From Gammaproteobacteria bacterium (lineage in GTDB: Bacteria; Pseudomonadota; Gammaproteobacteria; Arenicellales; Arenicellaceae), in NCBI GenBank assembly GCA_017854775.1, contig JAFMHC010000014.1, positions 1-44,145 of the forward strand: a stretch of 44,145 nucleotides of DNA, read 5' to 3'. The position numbers and the translations under genes were made by a program. Below are positions 1-7,119 of this stretch, in pieces; position 1 is the first letter of the stretch; each line of letters opens with the position of its first letter. The notes beneath the pieces were generated by a model. The model did not search any database. It saw only the letters and a program-made list of their open reading frames with translations, and was not told where the DNA came from.

Positions 1-32
1 AACATAAATGGAGCGCTTGTTGACCTTCGGCG

Positions 33-1022
33 TTGGTTTTATTATTCGCTTTTGGCAGTGGTGAGCTATTTGGTGGCTCAGCACGAGAAGATTTCACCTT
101 CACCGATCCTTGCGCCGACTACCTAGGACAGCTTGGTTCGTCTAATGGTGGCCGTGACTCAGCGCAACCGCAGAACATTATTGATAATTGTGCTTCATTT
201 GGTGTTGCCGCAGGATTGGCTCAAACGAATCCGCAACTCAATGCACGCTCTGGTGGTAATGTAAACTTGAAGGCTGAAACGTCAGACAGTTTTACCGCAG
301 GTTTCGTTTTTAGCCCGGAAGTGACTTGGGCTAGCAATATCTCTTTTACCGCTGATTATTATGACCTAGATATTGACGATGCTGTTCAAGGCCGTAGCCC
401 AGGCGACTTAATCACCGCTTGTGTTAATACCGCAGACCCTGGTTTTTGTAACGCCGTGCAACGAACTTCTGCAGGCCGGATTAGTTTAGTTGATAACCAA
501 TTACAAAATATCGGATCTATCGAATCCAAAGGTTACGATATTGGTGTCGCGTTTACGTCAAACGACACTAGCATGGGGATTTTCAGCTCTCGCTTCAATG
601 CGACTTTATTAGACGAATATATCGAACGAACGCCTAATCCTGATGGCTCTGAGACGGCAACAGACCGGACTGGAACACATACTAGCGAAACCTTCGAGAG
701 AGCCTTTCCTGAGCTTCGTGCAACCTCGACTGTGGGCTGGCGTTCTATTTCTGATCGCTGGGTTGGTTCAATGACTTTTCGTTATGTTGACGACATGGAA
801 GCATCGAATGGTGAAACGCTGGACTCAGCTTTATTCACCGACCTTCAGCTTAGTTACACTCCATCGTTTGCTGAGGACGCGCTTACTATTACGCTAGGTT
901 TTAACAACGTGTTTGACGAAGAGCCCCCAGTGTTAAATACAAGCTTGGTAGGTGTTAGTTTAGTGTCGCATGATGTTCCTGGCACGGTCGGTTATCTGCG
1001 CCTTAAGTATCAACCGAACTAG
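33..1022 (+). CDS. TonB-dependent receptor, C-terminal part only (partial or broken)
   Basis: This is the C-terminal part of an outer-membrane TonB-dependent receptor beta-barrel, about 320 residues. What shows it is the segment GELFGGS near the start (where the family usually reads RAPNIGELF), a Cys-containing extracellular loop, alternating beta-strand sequence such as FTADYYDLDI, and the closing segment LTITLGFNNVFDEEPP, typical of the last barrel strands. The plug domain and TonB box are absent. The reading frame has a stop (TGA at 21-23) just upstream and no credible start: the first possible codon is TTG at 33. So either a frameshift or nonsense change separates this part from the rest upstream of the window, or the edge sequence is faulty. 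The substrate cannot be told. The family is secure; intactness is doubtful. Confidence 0.8.
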   Translation: MVLLFAFGSGELFGGSAREDFTFTDPCADYLGQLGSSNGGRDSAQPQNIIDNCASFGVAAGLAQTNPQLNARSGGNVNLKAETSDSFTAGFVFSPEVTWASNISFTADYYDLDIDDAVQGRSPGDLITACVNTADPGFCNAVQRTSAGRISLVDNQLQNIGSIESKGYDIGVAFTSNDTSMGIFSSRFNATLLDEYIERTPNPDGSETATDRTGTHTSETFERAFPELRATSTVGWRSISDRWVGSMTFRYVDDMEASNGETLDSALFTDLQLSYTPSFAEDALTITLGFNNVFDEEPPVLNTSLVGVSLVSHDVPGTVGYLRLKYQPN

Positions 1023-1058
1023 TGAAGTAGAAAGCTAGTTAATCAGTACTTAGTTATG

Positions 1059-1086
1059 ACAATGGCCCTTATTTATGGGCCATTGT
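1059..1086 (+). terminator. Hairpin after the TonB-dependent receptor
   Basis: A perfect 10-bp inverted repeat, ACAATGGCCC at 1059-1068 and GGGCCATTGT at 1077-1086, encloses an 8-nt loop 37 bases after the receptor stop codon. Only a weak T-rich stretch follows (TATGTTT), so it is a plausible but not ideal intrinsic terminator. Confidence 0.55.
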
Positions 1087-1139
1087 TATGTTTAGAGGTT
1101 TACTTGTAATTAACACAGCCTCAATGCTAAGTTAATTAG

Positions 1140-1808
1140 ATGAAGAAGATCAGTGTAAACAAAACGGCAATTGTCATCGGGGCGACAGGTTTGATTGGCT
1201 CAAACGTAGTCACATTGTTGGCTGAAGCCGAGCATGTTGGGCGAGTCGTGGTAATTACGCGACGAGCAGTAGAGTACAATTCTGAAAAAGTTGAAAATCA
1301 TGTAATCGATTTTGATCATCTAAGTGATCACGAAGAACTCTTCGCGGGTGACATTTTGTTCTCATGCTTAGGAACCACGCTTGGGCAGGCCGGTTCTATT
1401 GCAGCTCAAAGAGTGGTCGATTTAGACTATCAGTTCACCGCAGCGCGAATTGCCTTTGAGCAGGGAGTGAGTCATTATCTTTTGGTGTCTTCGAGCGGAG
1501 CTGATCAACGAAGCTTAAGTGCTTATTTGAAGATGAAAGGCGAACTAGAAGCGAAGGTTCAAGGTCTGGCTTTTGCGCATATTAGTATTCTGCAACCATC
1601 GCTTTTACTTGGCGAGCGTGAGCAATCTCGGAGAGCCGAAGGCTGGGCAAGTAAAGTGCTTCCGATCATTTGCAAGCTACCTATGTTGCGACGCTATCGG
1701 CCTATTAATGGTGCGAAAGTTGCCCAGAAAATGGTGTTGCTGAGTCAGGCGCCTAAGCTTCCTTTTGAGCGGTTCAGCCTTGATCAAGTGTTTCCAAAAA
1801 CGCCTTAA
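1140..1808 (+). CDS. NAD(P)-binding Rossmann-fold oxidoreductase (HTATIP2/YwnB-like)
   Basis: Probable short-chain, atypical SDR-type NAD(P)-binding protein of 222 residues. The dinucleotide-binding glycine motif GATGLIGS lies at about residues 14-21 and is followed by a typical beta-alpha-beta fold. The stretch YLLVSSSGADQRS around residue 113 and the Tyr...Lys pair in AYLKMKGELE match the HTATIP2 (TIP30)-like group of epimerase-related oxidoreductases. The length fits that group. The substrate is unknown. It stands alone between the receptor and a small secreted protein. No strong ribosome-binding site precedes the ATG, but this start places the glycine motif where the family has it. Confidence 0.75.
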   Translation: MKKISVNKTAIVIGATGLIGSNVVTLLAEAEHVGRVVVITRRAVEYNSEKVENHVIDFDHLSDHEELFAGDILFSCLGTTLGQAGSIAAQRVVDLDYQFTAARIAFEQGVSHYLLVSSSGADQRSLSAYLKMKGELEAKVQGLAFAHISILQPSLLLGEREQSRRAEGWASKVLPIICKLPMLRRYRPINGAKVAQKMVLLSQAPKLPFERFSLDQVFPKTP

Positions 1809-1901
1809 ATTAGTTGGTTTGGCTAACAAAATCTTAATGGCGCAGGCATTTTGCGCGTGTTATTCTGGACAATCATATAAAAAAACTACTCAACCTAAGC
1901 T

Positions 1902-2186
1902 ATGAAAAAATTAATTATATTGTTGGCTGCCGCTACTGCCTCACTAGGCTCAGTGACTACCTTCGCTCAAGATGCTGCTCAACTTAAAGAAATGTCGATG
2001 AAGGCATGTGATGCACAGGCGTCACAAGTCCCAGAAGCACAGCGTGGGTCTATGACTCAAATTTGTAAATGCACGGTTGAAAATACCGACTATGAATCAT
2101 TGATGGCAAAGACAGCCGCAGGCGATGCGTCAGCGCAAACCGATGCTATTGCCGTTGCACAAAAGTGTGCTGAAGAGCAAAGCTAG
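1902..2186 (+). CDS. Small secreted cysteine-containing protein, unknown function
   Basis: I do not recognise this 94-residue protein. Residues 1-22 form a clear Sec signal peptide (MKK, then a hydrophobic core, ending TFA before Gln23), giving a mature protein of about 72 residues. The mature part has four cysteines (36, 55, 57 and 89), including a CKC motif, so two disulfides in the periplasm are possible. It is rich in Ala, Gln and acidic residues and probably helical. It is monocistronic, with an AT-rich upstream region. The signal peptide and spacing make it a credible gene. Confidence 0.7.
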   Translation: MKKLIILLAAATASLGSVTTFAQDAAQLKEMSMKACDAQASQVPEAQRGSMTQICKCTVENTDYESLMAKTAAGDASAQTDAIAVAQKCAEEQS

Positions 2187-2641
2187 TTAAAGGCTATTTT
2201 TCAAACGTTATTGTACTTAGACAGGGTTCTCACACGAACATTATTAGTCGGTACAGCTCAGGGACTGGCAAATTACGTTTAAACTATTCTAAGTTTAAAC
2301 TATACAGAAAAGCTTGAACGAACATTTGCTGGGCCCATGCGTGTAAGGCGACTGCATTTAGCCGCTGCTTGGCGATGAAAGGCGGTCGCTTGGTATTCAG
2401 TATTAGTCATCATTCTTAAAAAGCATCAACTGTTGGGTAGTGCGCGATAAAGGCGATATCCGAAAACTTACCTGCGGATCCGATAAGTACGTACTTGGGT
2501 TAGCCCCGCCCCCTCGATAAAATTGTTGCTGAGACACTGGCGTAAATCGGTCGACTTTCTTTGCCGTAATTCTTGTAAGTTTAGTTTGGGCACTGCGGTG
2601 CTGCGTAGGAAAAGTGGGCGAAAAAAGTGGCAAAAACCAAG
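2187..2641. other. 455-bp stretch without a confident gene
   Basis: I see no convincing coding sequence here. A minus-strand reading frame that overlaps the end of the DUF2937 gene lacks family features and begins with TTG. The only structure noted is a pair of 11-bp direct repeats, GTTTAAACTAT at 2277-2287 and 2293-2303, each containing the palindrome GTTTAAAC. Confidence 0.5.
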
Positions 2642-3277
2642 TCAATTATCTATGTTTTCGGCTGTCTTTACCAAGCGAGCATCAGTCTTCCGAGTATTAG
2701 TGTTCATAGTCGGCGCCCGGTGCTTGTTCTTCGTTGGCCGCGCATTGCGCTTCGGTCGTCGCGTGCCTAGCAGTGAACTCTTGAGGAACCTTATGACGAT
2801 AGCGGTGAGTTGTAAAAACAGTTCGATTAAGGCTGATAAAATAAAGCCTAAACTCAGTGCCCAAATAATAGCTGAGACATCCAGTCTTAGCGCGAAATCG
2901 AAGCCCGCCCATGTTTCAGCGCGGATTGTGTTAACCGGTGATACGAAAGCATGCCAGTATCGTTGCTGAAAGCCCGCGTTAAACTCGCCCCACGATCTTT
3001 TTAGGAACTGCGAACGAGAGTTTAAACTTGCGATACTTTCGCCCCCGTCGTTGATTACAGGGTCAGCATTATTGGCATAGTGCTGAATAAGATTTTCGAT
3101 GTCGCCATCAAAATATTTATCGGCATCAAGCTGGAAGCTTTCAAGGCTAGTTTTAGATTCTAATAAGTGTGATTCTAGTCGGTGCCCATATTGTTCCACG
3201 AAACTGGGTATTTGTACCCCAATCAGTGCGCCGCCGACAAATAGGGCTAAGCGAAGGTATTCTAGAATCGTTCTCAT
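2642..3277 (-). CDS. DUF2937 family membrane protein
   Basis: This matches my recollection of the DUF2937 family of inner-membrane proteins. It opens with MRTILEYLRLALFVGGALIG, a first membrane segment, and contains the family-like VEQYGHRLESHL region. The middle (about residues 40-130) is soluble, and a strong second hydrophobic segment runs from about 137 to 165 (ALSLGFILSALIELFLQL). The last 40 residues form a basic, low-complexity tail (LGTRRPKRNARPTKNK) that looks longer than the family core. The function of DUF2937 is unknown. It lies downstream of the TauE gene on the same strand, 310 bp away, so co-transcription is uncertain. Confidence 0.75.
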   Translation of the reverse strand: MRTILEYLRLALFVGGALIGVQIPSFVEQYGHRLESHLLESKTSLESFQLDADKYFDGDIENLIQHYANNADPVINDGGESIASLNSRSQFLKRSWGEFNAGFQQRYWHAFVSPVNTIRAETWAGFDFALRLDVSAIIWALSLGFILSALIELFLQLTAIVIRFLKSSLLGTRRPKRNARPTKNKHRAPTMNTNTRKTDARLVKTAENIDN

Positions 3278-3587
3278 CTAGGAAGATTAGCACCGACGTC
3301 AGCCTTTCTGGCTGATATGACAAATTGGAAATGGTTGGTGAACTCCTTTTTCATACGTGCTTAAGGCGCTCACTATGTTGTCAATATGGTTGTCAATATT
3401 TAAGGCTTTTGCCCCCTGATAGCTCAAGGGCGCTTAGATTTTGCCTTGATTATTCGCATATTGAAAAGCACTGATGTGTCACGTAAATTGTCTTTTCAGA
3501 GCATTTTATCGTTGGCTTATGTTTCTTTGCTGTGTTTTTGAACTGTTTTTTTAGCTATGTTTTCAAACTAAGTTTTCAAACTGTAAA
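3278..3587. other. 310-bp intergenic stretch with short direct repeats
   Basis: No gene is visible. Two short repeat pairs occur: GTTGTCAATAT appears twice around 3374-3400, and GTTTTCAAACT occurs at 3559-3569 and again 13 bp later at 3572-3582. The second pair lies just beyond the stop codon of the minus-strand TauE gene. No intrinsic terminator is obvious. Confidence 0.5.
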
Positions 3588-4322
3588 TTAGTTGACGAGT
3601 AACAATAAGCCGAGGGTTGCGACTAAAATCATTACTATTCTCTTGAAGCGGGTTTCGGGTATTTTCTTGCGTATCTTACCACCAAGCCAGACGCCAATCG
3701 CGACCGGAATTACTCCGAGTGAATATGTAATGACTGAATCGGTATCTAAGGTGTTCATGCGGTACAAGAAACCCAGCATGATCAGGCTGTTTACGGTGAA
3801 CGATAGGTTTATCGTTTGTACCAATACGTCTTTGCTGATATTCAGGGACAAAAGGTAAGGCATCACTGGAAATATTTGTGATCCAGTTGCGCCGTTTACT
3901 ATCCCGGTTGTAAAACCAACAACGGGATTGAGCTTAGGTATTAGTTTGTCATCAATTCTAAATTTATGATTAGCCCAGCCCCAACAGCCATAAATTATAA
4001 GTACTATGGCCAATATTGAAACAGATAAGGTATTGTCAGCTTGTCGTAAAAGCTGTAAGCCGATGGCCATTCCGGGTACCGCTGCCAGTATCAAGGTGAA
4101 GAAAAGCCGTAGACTGATTCTCAAGTTGCCTGCTTCGATCATGACTATCGCGTTGGATAGCAGCGATGGCAGAACGACAATTGAAATTTCGGTCTTTAGC
4201 TCAATGACATTGGCCAATATTGCTAAACAAATAGTAGAAAAACCCATGCCAAGAGAGCCTTTAATAACGGCCGATAGCACTAGGGCAAAAATTACAAAGA
4301 TGAAAATAGGCTCGGACACCAA
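3588..4322 (-). CDS. TauE/SafE family sulfite or anion exporter-like permease
   Basis: Integral inner-membrane protein of about 244 residues and roughly eight hydrophobic segments, of the TauE/SafE (formerly DUF81) family. That family includes sulfite, sulfoacetate and taurine-related transporters. The hallmark repeats are visible: AVIKGSLGMGFSTI near residue 18 in the first half, and GFTTGIVNGATGSQIFPVM near 135 in the second. The substrate cannot be told. The start is ambiguous: in frame there is only TTG (4322) or GTG (4319), with no strong ribosome-binding site. A second family member lies at 5619-6374 on the other strand. Confidence 0.85.
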   Translation of the reverse strand: MVSEPIFIFVIFALVLSAVIKGSLGMGFSTICLAILANVIELKTEISIVVLPSLLSNAIVMIEAGNLRISLRLFFTLILAAVPGMAIGLQLLRQADNTLSVSILAIVLIIYGCWGWANHKFRIDDKLIPKLNPVVGFTTGIVNGATGSQIFPVMPYLLSLNISKDVLVQTINLSFTVNSLIMLGFLYRMNTLDTDSVITYSLGVIPVAIGVWLGGKIRKKIPETRFKRIVMILVATLGLLLLVN

Positions 4323-4505
4323 GCCATTTTAGATCATAATTGGAATGCTAATCGCTAAAAACGAATACTTTCTTTCTCAGTGACGTAGTCGTTGCTAATT
4401 ATGAATCTTGCTATGATCTAGTTAAAAATTTCAAAAATAGAGATTTATTTTCAATGGTTTATCGGTGTAGTACATGCCGTGTAATGGAGCGTGAGGTTCC
4501 AAAAT

Positions 4506-5240
4506 ATGATTAAATTGCTTTTACCCTTCGTCGGCAGTGCGCTGCTTTTAATGACGTTCTGCGCTAATTCACAAGGGCTCGCCGTGAATCAAGCCGAGCC
4601 GGAGGCAGGCTTAGGTGAGATTATCGAGCCTGCAAAAGACGCCGAGCCAGTTGACGCCTTGACAAAAGATGTCCTGGCAACCGAGCCTGCGACAGTAGAG
4701 TCGGATAGATCTTTGTGGAGCCAAACTGACGCCAATCCAACCGTTAATGCGTTAAGCGTTTACTTGAGAAAATTTCCGAATGGAGAGTTTGCTGATCAAG
4801 CGAAGCTAATGTTAAAAGCCGCGGAAGATAAAGTGCGGGCGAGAGAAGAGAAAGAGAAGCAGCTCGAGGCCTATCGAAAACGACAAAAGCCTGGCGGCAT
4901 CGTACTTGAGCTCGATAGTAAATTTACTGACATCAGGCCATATTTCCGATCGATGGTTAACTCCTGCGGTTACACCCTCGTTCAACCTCATCGCTTTGCA
5001 AAACGGGTTCATCCCACTTTGGCGATCAAAGGCCAGATGTTTAACGGTGTATCGGACTCAGAGCATGCCGTCACTCTGGATTTAGCATTGGTACTAAAAA
5101 CCAAGACTCGAGAGATACAAGCGAGACAGAAAATGAGTTCTTATCGAACCTCGAAGGTTGATACTCATCAAGCGTTAATTGCGGCGTTCGAAGATATAGG
5201 CGCGCAAATGAAGTCCGGTGGCTTTTGTATCGTCGATTAG
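4506..5240 (+). CDS. Secreted protein with a short repeat-like motif and coiled coil, unknown function
   Basis: A 244-residue exported protein not assigned to a family. The ATG at 4506 is preferred over a GTG at 4491 because GAGG (4493-4496) sits 9 bases upstream and the resulting N-terminus is a clean signal peptide (MIKLLLPFVGSALLLM, ending near NSQG). A Glu/Ala-rich linker follows. Then comes a segment, LWSQTDANPTVNALSVYLRK...FPNGEFADQAKLML, that resembles the short helical repeat often seen beside periplasmic TPR-like domains. A charged coiled coil (AAEDKVRAREEKEKQLEAYR) and a C-terminal globular part of about 110 residues with two cysteines complete it. Periplasmic localisation is inferred. 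Confidence 0.7.
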   Translation: MIKLLLPFVGSALLLMTFCANSQGLAVNQAEPEAGLGEIIEPAKDAEPVDALTKDVLATEPATVESDRSLWSQTDANPTVNALSVYLRKFPNGEFADQAKLMLKAAEDKVRAREEKEKQLEAYRKRQKPGGIVLELDSKFTDIRPYFRSMVNSCGYTLVQPHRFAKRVHPTLAIKGQMFNGVSDSEHAVTLDLALVLKTKTREIQARQKMSSYRTSKVDTHQALIAAFEDIGAQMKSGGFCIVD

Positions 5241-5296
5241 CCCAGCCGGTTAGCGTTGTCTCAAGCACCCAATAACTTGACGCCGCTCGTGCTGTG

Positions 5297-5476
5297 TTAG
5301 TCGTTGATTTTATCTTGTTCTAGCTGGGCTTTTTCAGCTAACGTTTCGCCGTACTGTTGATGCCATTTATCAAGGGCATCGTAATAGTAATCATAGATGC
5401 AAGGTACGCAGCCGCCGCCACAGCATTCATTTGCGCTTGGCATCTCTGGCGGCAGCGGTATCTTCTTATCTGGCAT
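5297..5476 (-). CDS. Oxidoreductase-like (Oxidored-like) small cysteine-rich protein
   Basis: A 59-residue protein read directly from the minus strand, beginning MPDKKIPLPPEMPSANECCG. The signature is the cysteine cluster CCGGGCVPCIYDYYYDAL (residues 18-35), which matches the Oxidored-like N-terminal domain family: a CC-x-x-x-C-x-x-C motif followed by a D-x-Y core. The family occurs as small stand-alone proteins in proteobacteria and as a domain in eukaryotic proteins. Its biochemical role is unknown and metal binding is only suggested by the cysteines. A charged helix (EKAQLEQDKIND) ends the protein. It is transcribed away from the TauE-like gene at 5619. Confidence 0.8.
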   Translation of the reverse strand: MPDKKIPLPPEMPSANECCGGGCVPCIYDYYYDALDKWHQQYGETLAEKAQLEQDKIND

Positions 5477-5591
5477 GTCGAGTGGTCATAATTTTAGTCT
5501 AATTCAGGACGAGGGTTACTAATCATCACTATGCTGAGGTCTCACTATATAACCTTTGCTATGATGCTGCATCGCTAGCCTTGTTGCATGA

Positions 5592-5603
5592 CCCCCCCCC
5601 CCC
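5592..5603 (+). repeat. Homopolymeric tract of twelve C residues upstream of the transporter gene
   Basis: Twelve consecutive C residues (5592-5603) end 15 bases before the ATG of the TauE-like gene at 5619, in a region of otherwise moderate GC. Such tracts are prone to slippage during replication. Here it lies in the promoter or 5' leader, where a length change could alter expression but not the reading frame. Confidence 0.85.
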
Positions 5604-5618
5604 TGGATTTGAGTTTAT

Positions 5619-6374
5619 ATGGTATTCGAAATTGCCTCTTTTAGTTTTACGCTTATTGATCTAGGCTTATTACTTGCTGTAGCGGCACTGATAGGGATGG
5701 CTAAAACCGGCCTCCAAGGCGCGGGTATGATCGCAGTGCCTATGTTAGCACTGGTGTTCGGTGCTAAGAGTTCCACTGGCGTGATGTTGCCAATCCTAAT
5801 TTTTGCCGATTTATTTGGGGTCTATTACTACAATAAACATGCAAATTGGCAGCATCTCAAAAAGCTGATCCCATTTGCCTTTGCTGGCGTTATCTTGGGC
5901 ACGATTACCGGCAATGTGATCAACGAAACGGTGTTTGCTCACTCAATGATTGCCATTATTTTTGTCTCGCTGGCGATTATGATATGGCGTGAAAGCAATG
6001 CTAAAGCCGATATTATCGATTCATTTTGGTTCGTTGCGGCCATCGGTATCGCTGGCGGTTTTACCACCATGGTTGGTAATCTAGCTGGCCCCGTTATGGC
6101 CTTGTATTTGCTTTCAATGCAGCTACCGAAAAATCAATTTATCGGTACCGCTGCTTGGTTCTTTTTGATCATAAACCTTTTGAAAGTGCCATTTCACATA
6201 TGGGTGTGGGAGACAATTACTTGGGATACTGTGCTGCTGAATACCGCATTAATACCCGCAATCGCGATTGGCGCCGTTTTAGGCATTAGTATTGTTAAGA
6301 AAATTCCCGAGGCTGGGTTTCGTTGGTTTGTTATTATCATGACCGCTGCTTCAGCACTCGCGATGATGTTATAG
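5619..6374 (+). CDS. TauE/SafE family permease
   Basis: Second TauE/SafE-type inner-membrane transporter in the window, 251 residues with about seven to eight hydrophobic segments. The first repeat carries GMAKTGLQGAGMIAVPML (about residues 24-41) and the second GGFTTMVGNLAGPVMALYLL (about 146-165), the glycine-rich signatures of the family. It differs clearly in sequence from the copy at 3588-4322, so it is not a recent duplicate. The substrate is unknown; sulfite, organosulfonates and other anions are reported for relatives. Its leader contains the 12-C tract and no strong Shine-Dalgarno sequence. Confidence 0.87.
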   Translation: MVFEIASFSFTLIDLGLLLAVAALIGMAKTGLQGAGMIAVPMLALVFGAKSSTGVMLPILIFADLFGVYYYNKHANWQHLKKLIPFAFAGVILGTITGNVINETVFAHSMIAIIFVSLAIMIWRESNAKADIIDSFWFVAAIGIAGGFTTMVGNLAGPVMALYLLSMQLPKNQFIGTAAWFFLIINLLKVPFHIWVWETITWDTVLLNTALIPAIAIGAVLGISIVKKIPEAGFRWFVIIMTAASALAMML

Positions 6375-6422
6375 TTTTACCATAGACGGCTGTATAACAA
6401 TTGATCACGAGGGAGATGCTAG

Positions 6423-6863
6423 ATGATAATTAGTAGAATAATTCAGGGATTATTTATTCTGTTTGTAAGCGCTCTTGCGTGGCAGACGGCCTCGGCGCAA
6501 ATATATAAATGGAAAGATGCCGATGGCAAAACTCATTTTGGCGAACGAGTTCCGGCAAACCAAAAAGGTAATAAAGTTAAAGCCCCGCTCAGTTCTGAGA
6601 CTAAGTCGACACCTGTCTATGCTGGCAAACCCGAAATTGTGATCTACACAACCTCTTGGTGTGGCTATTGTAAAAAAGCTAAAGCTTATTTTTCGGCTAA
6701 TAAAATGGCATACAAAGAGTACGACATTGAAAAAGATCGCTTTGCCAAACGTCAATACGATCGAATTGGCGGAATTGGTGTGCCGGTAATTTTAATCGGC
6801 GACCAACGACTGAATGGTTTTAGTCAAGATGGCTTTGAGCGGATTTATAAGCTCGCCAAGTAA
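6423..6863 (+). CDS. Exported DUF4124-glutaredoxin fusion protein
   Basis: A periplasmic or membrane-associated glutaredoxin of 146 residues. Residues 1-25 are a signal peptide ending ASA. Residues 26-45 are a short DUF4124 segment (IYKWKDADGKTHFGERVP). Residues 70-146 form a glutaredoxin domain with the redox pair C80-G-Y-C83, the cis-proline at 121 (GGIGVPVILIGD) and a glutathione-site-like NGFSQDGF. A thiol-disulfide exchange role outside the cytoplasm is inferred from the signal peptide. GAGGGAG at about 6410-6416 supports the ATG. The next small reading frame begins 13 bases after its stop, so the two are probably co-transcribed. Confidence 0.88.
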   Translation: MIISRIIQGLFILFVSALAWQTASAQIYKWKDADGKTHFGERVPANQKGNKVKAPLSSETKSTPVYAGKPEIVIYTTSWCGYCKKAKAYFSANKMAYKEYDIEKDRFAKRQYDRIGGIGVPVILIGDQRLNGFSQDGFERIYKLAK

Positions 6864-6876
6864 CCGAGGCCGAGTT

Positions 6877-7008
6877 TTGAAGAAAATTTTTATTCTATTG
6901 TTTCTAAGTACTTATTGGGGCGCCAGTACAAACATGCACGCTGAAGAGCCTGAAGCGACCACAGATTTACCATCGCAACTATTTAACTTTGGACAACAAG
7001 CGTTCTAG
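6877..7008 (+). CDS. Short exported peptide, possibly the frameshifted start of a longer protein
   Basis: A 43-residue reading frame starting at TTG 6877, with GAGG (6865-6868) 8 bases upstream. Residues 1-23 look like a signal peptide (MKKIFILLFLSTYWGAS... ending MHA), followed by EEPEATTDLPSQLFNFGQ and a stop at 7006-7008. Immediately after, a different frame continues with GNTWNFGNHAVGLVKRFVDS and ends at a stop near 7080. One missing base close to 7005 would join the two into a secreted protein of about 67 residues. It may therefore be a broken gene. I do not recognise a family. Confidence 0.45.
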   Translation: MKKIFILLFLSTYWGASTNMHAEEPEATTDLPSQLFNFGQQAF

Positions 7009-7119
7009 GCAACACTTGGAACTTTGGTAATCATGCTGTCGGCTTAGTGAAGAGATTTGTCGATTCTAGCGATTATTAAACTTACCGCGATTACTACACT
7101 TAAGGATAAGGTTGATTAA

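Noticed and set aside
2403-2645. 80-codon minus-strand reading frame overlapping the end of the DUF2937 gene
   Set aside because: TTG start, no ribosome-binding site, no family features, and a composition typical of a chance frame.
2523-2969. 148-codon plus-strand frame opposite the DUF2937 gene
   Set aside because: It is the antisense shadow of a membrane-protein gene that has family motifs; its Arg/Ser-rich translation has none.
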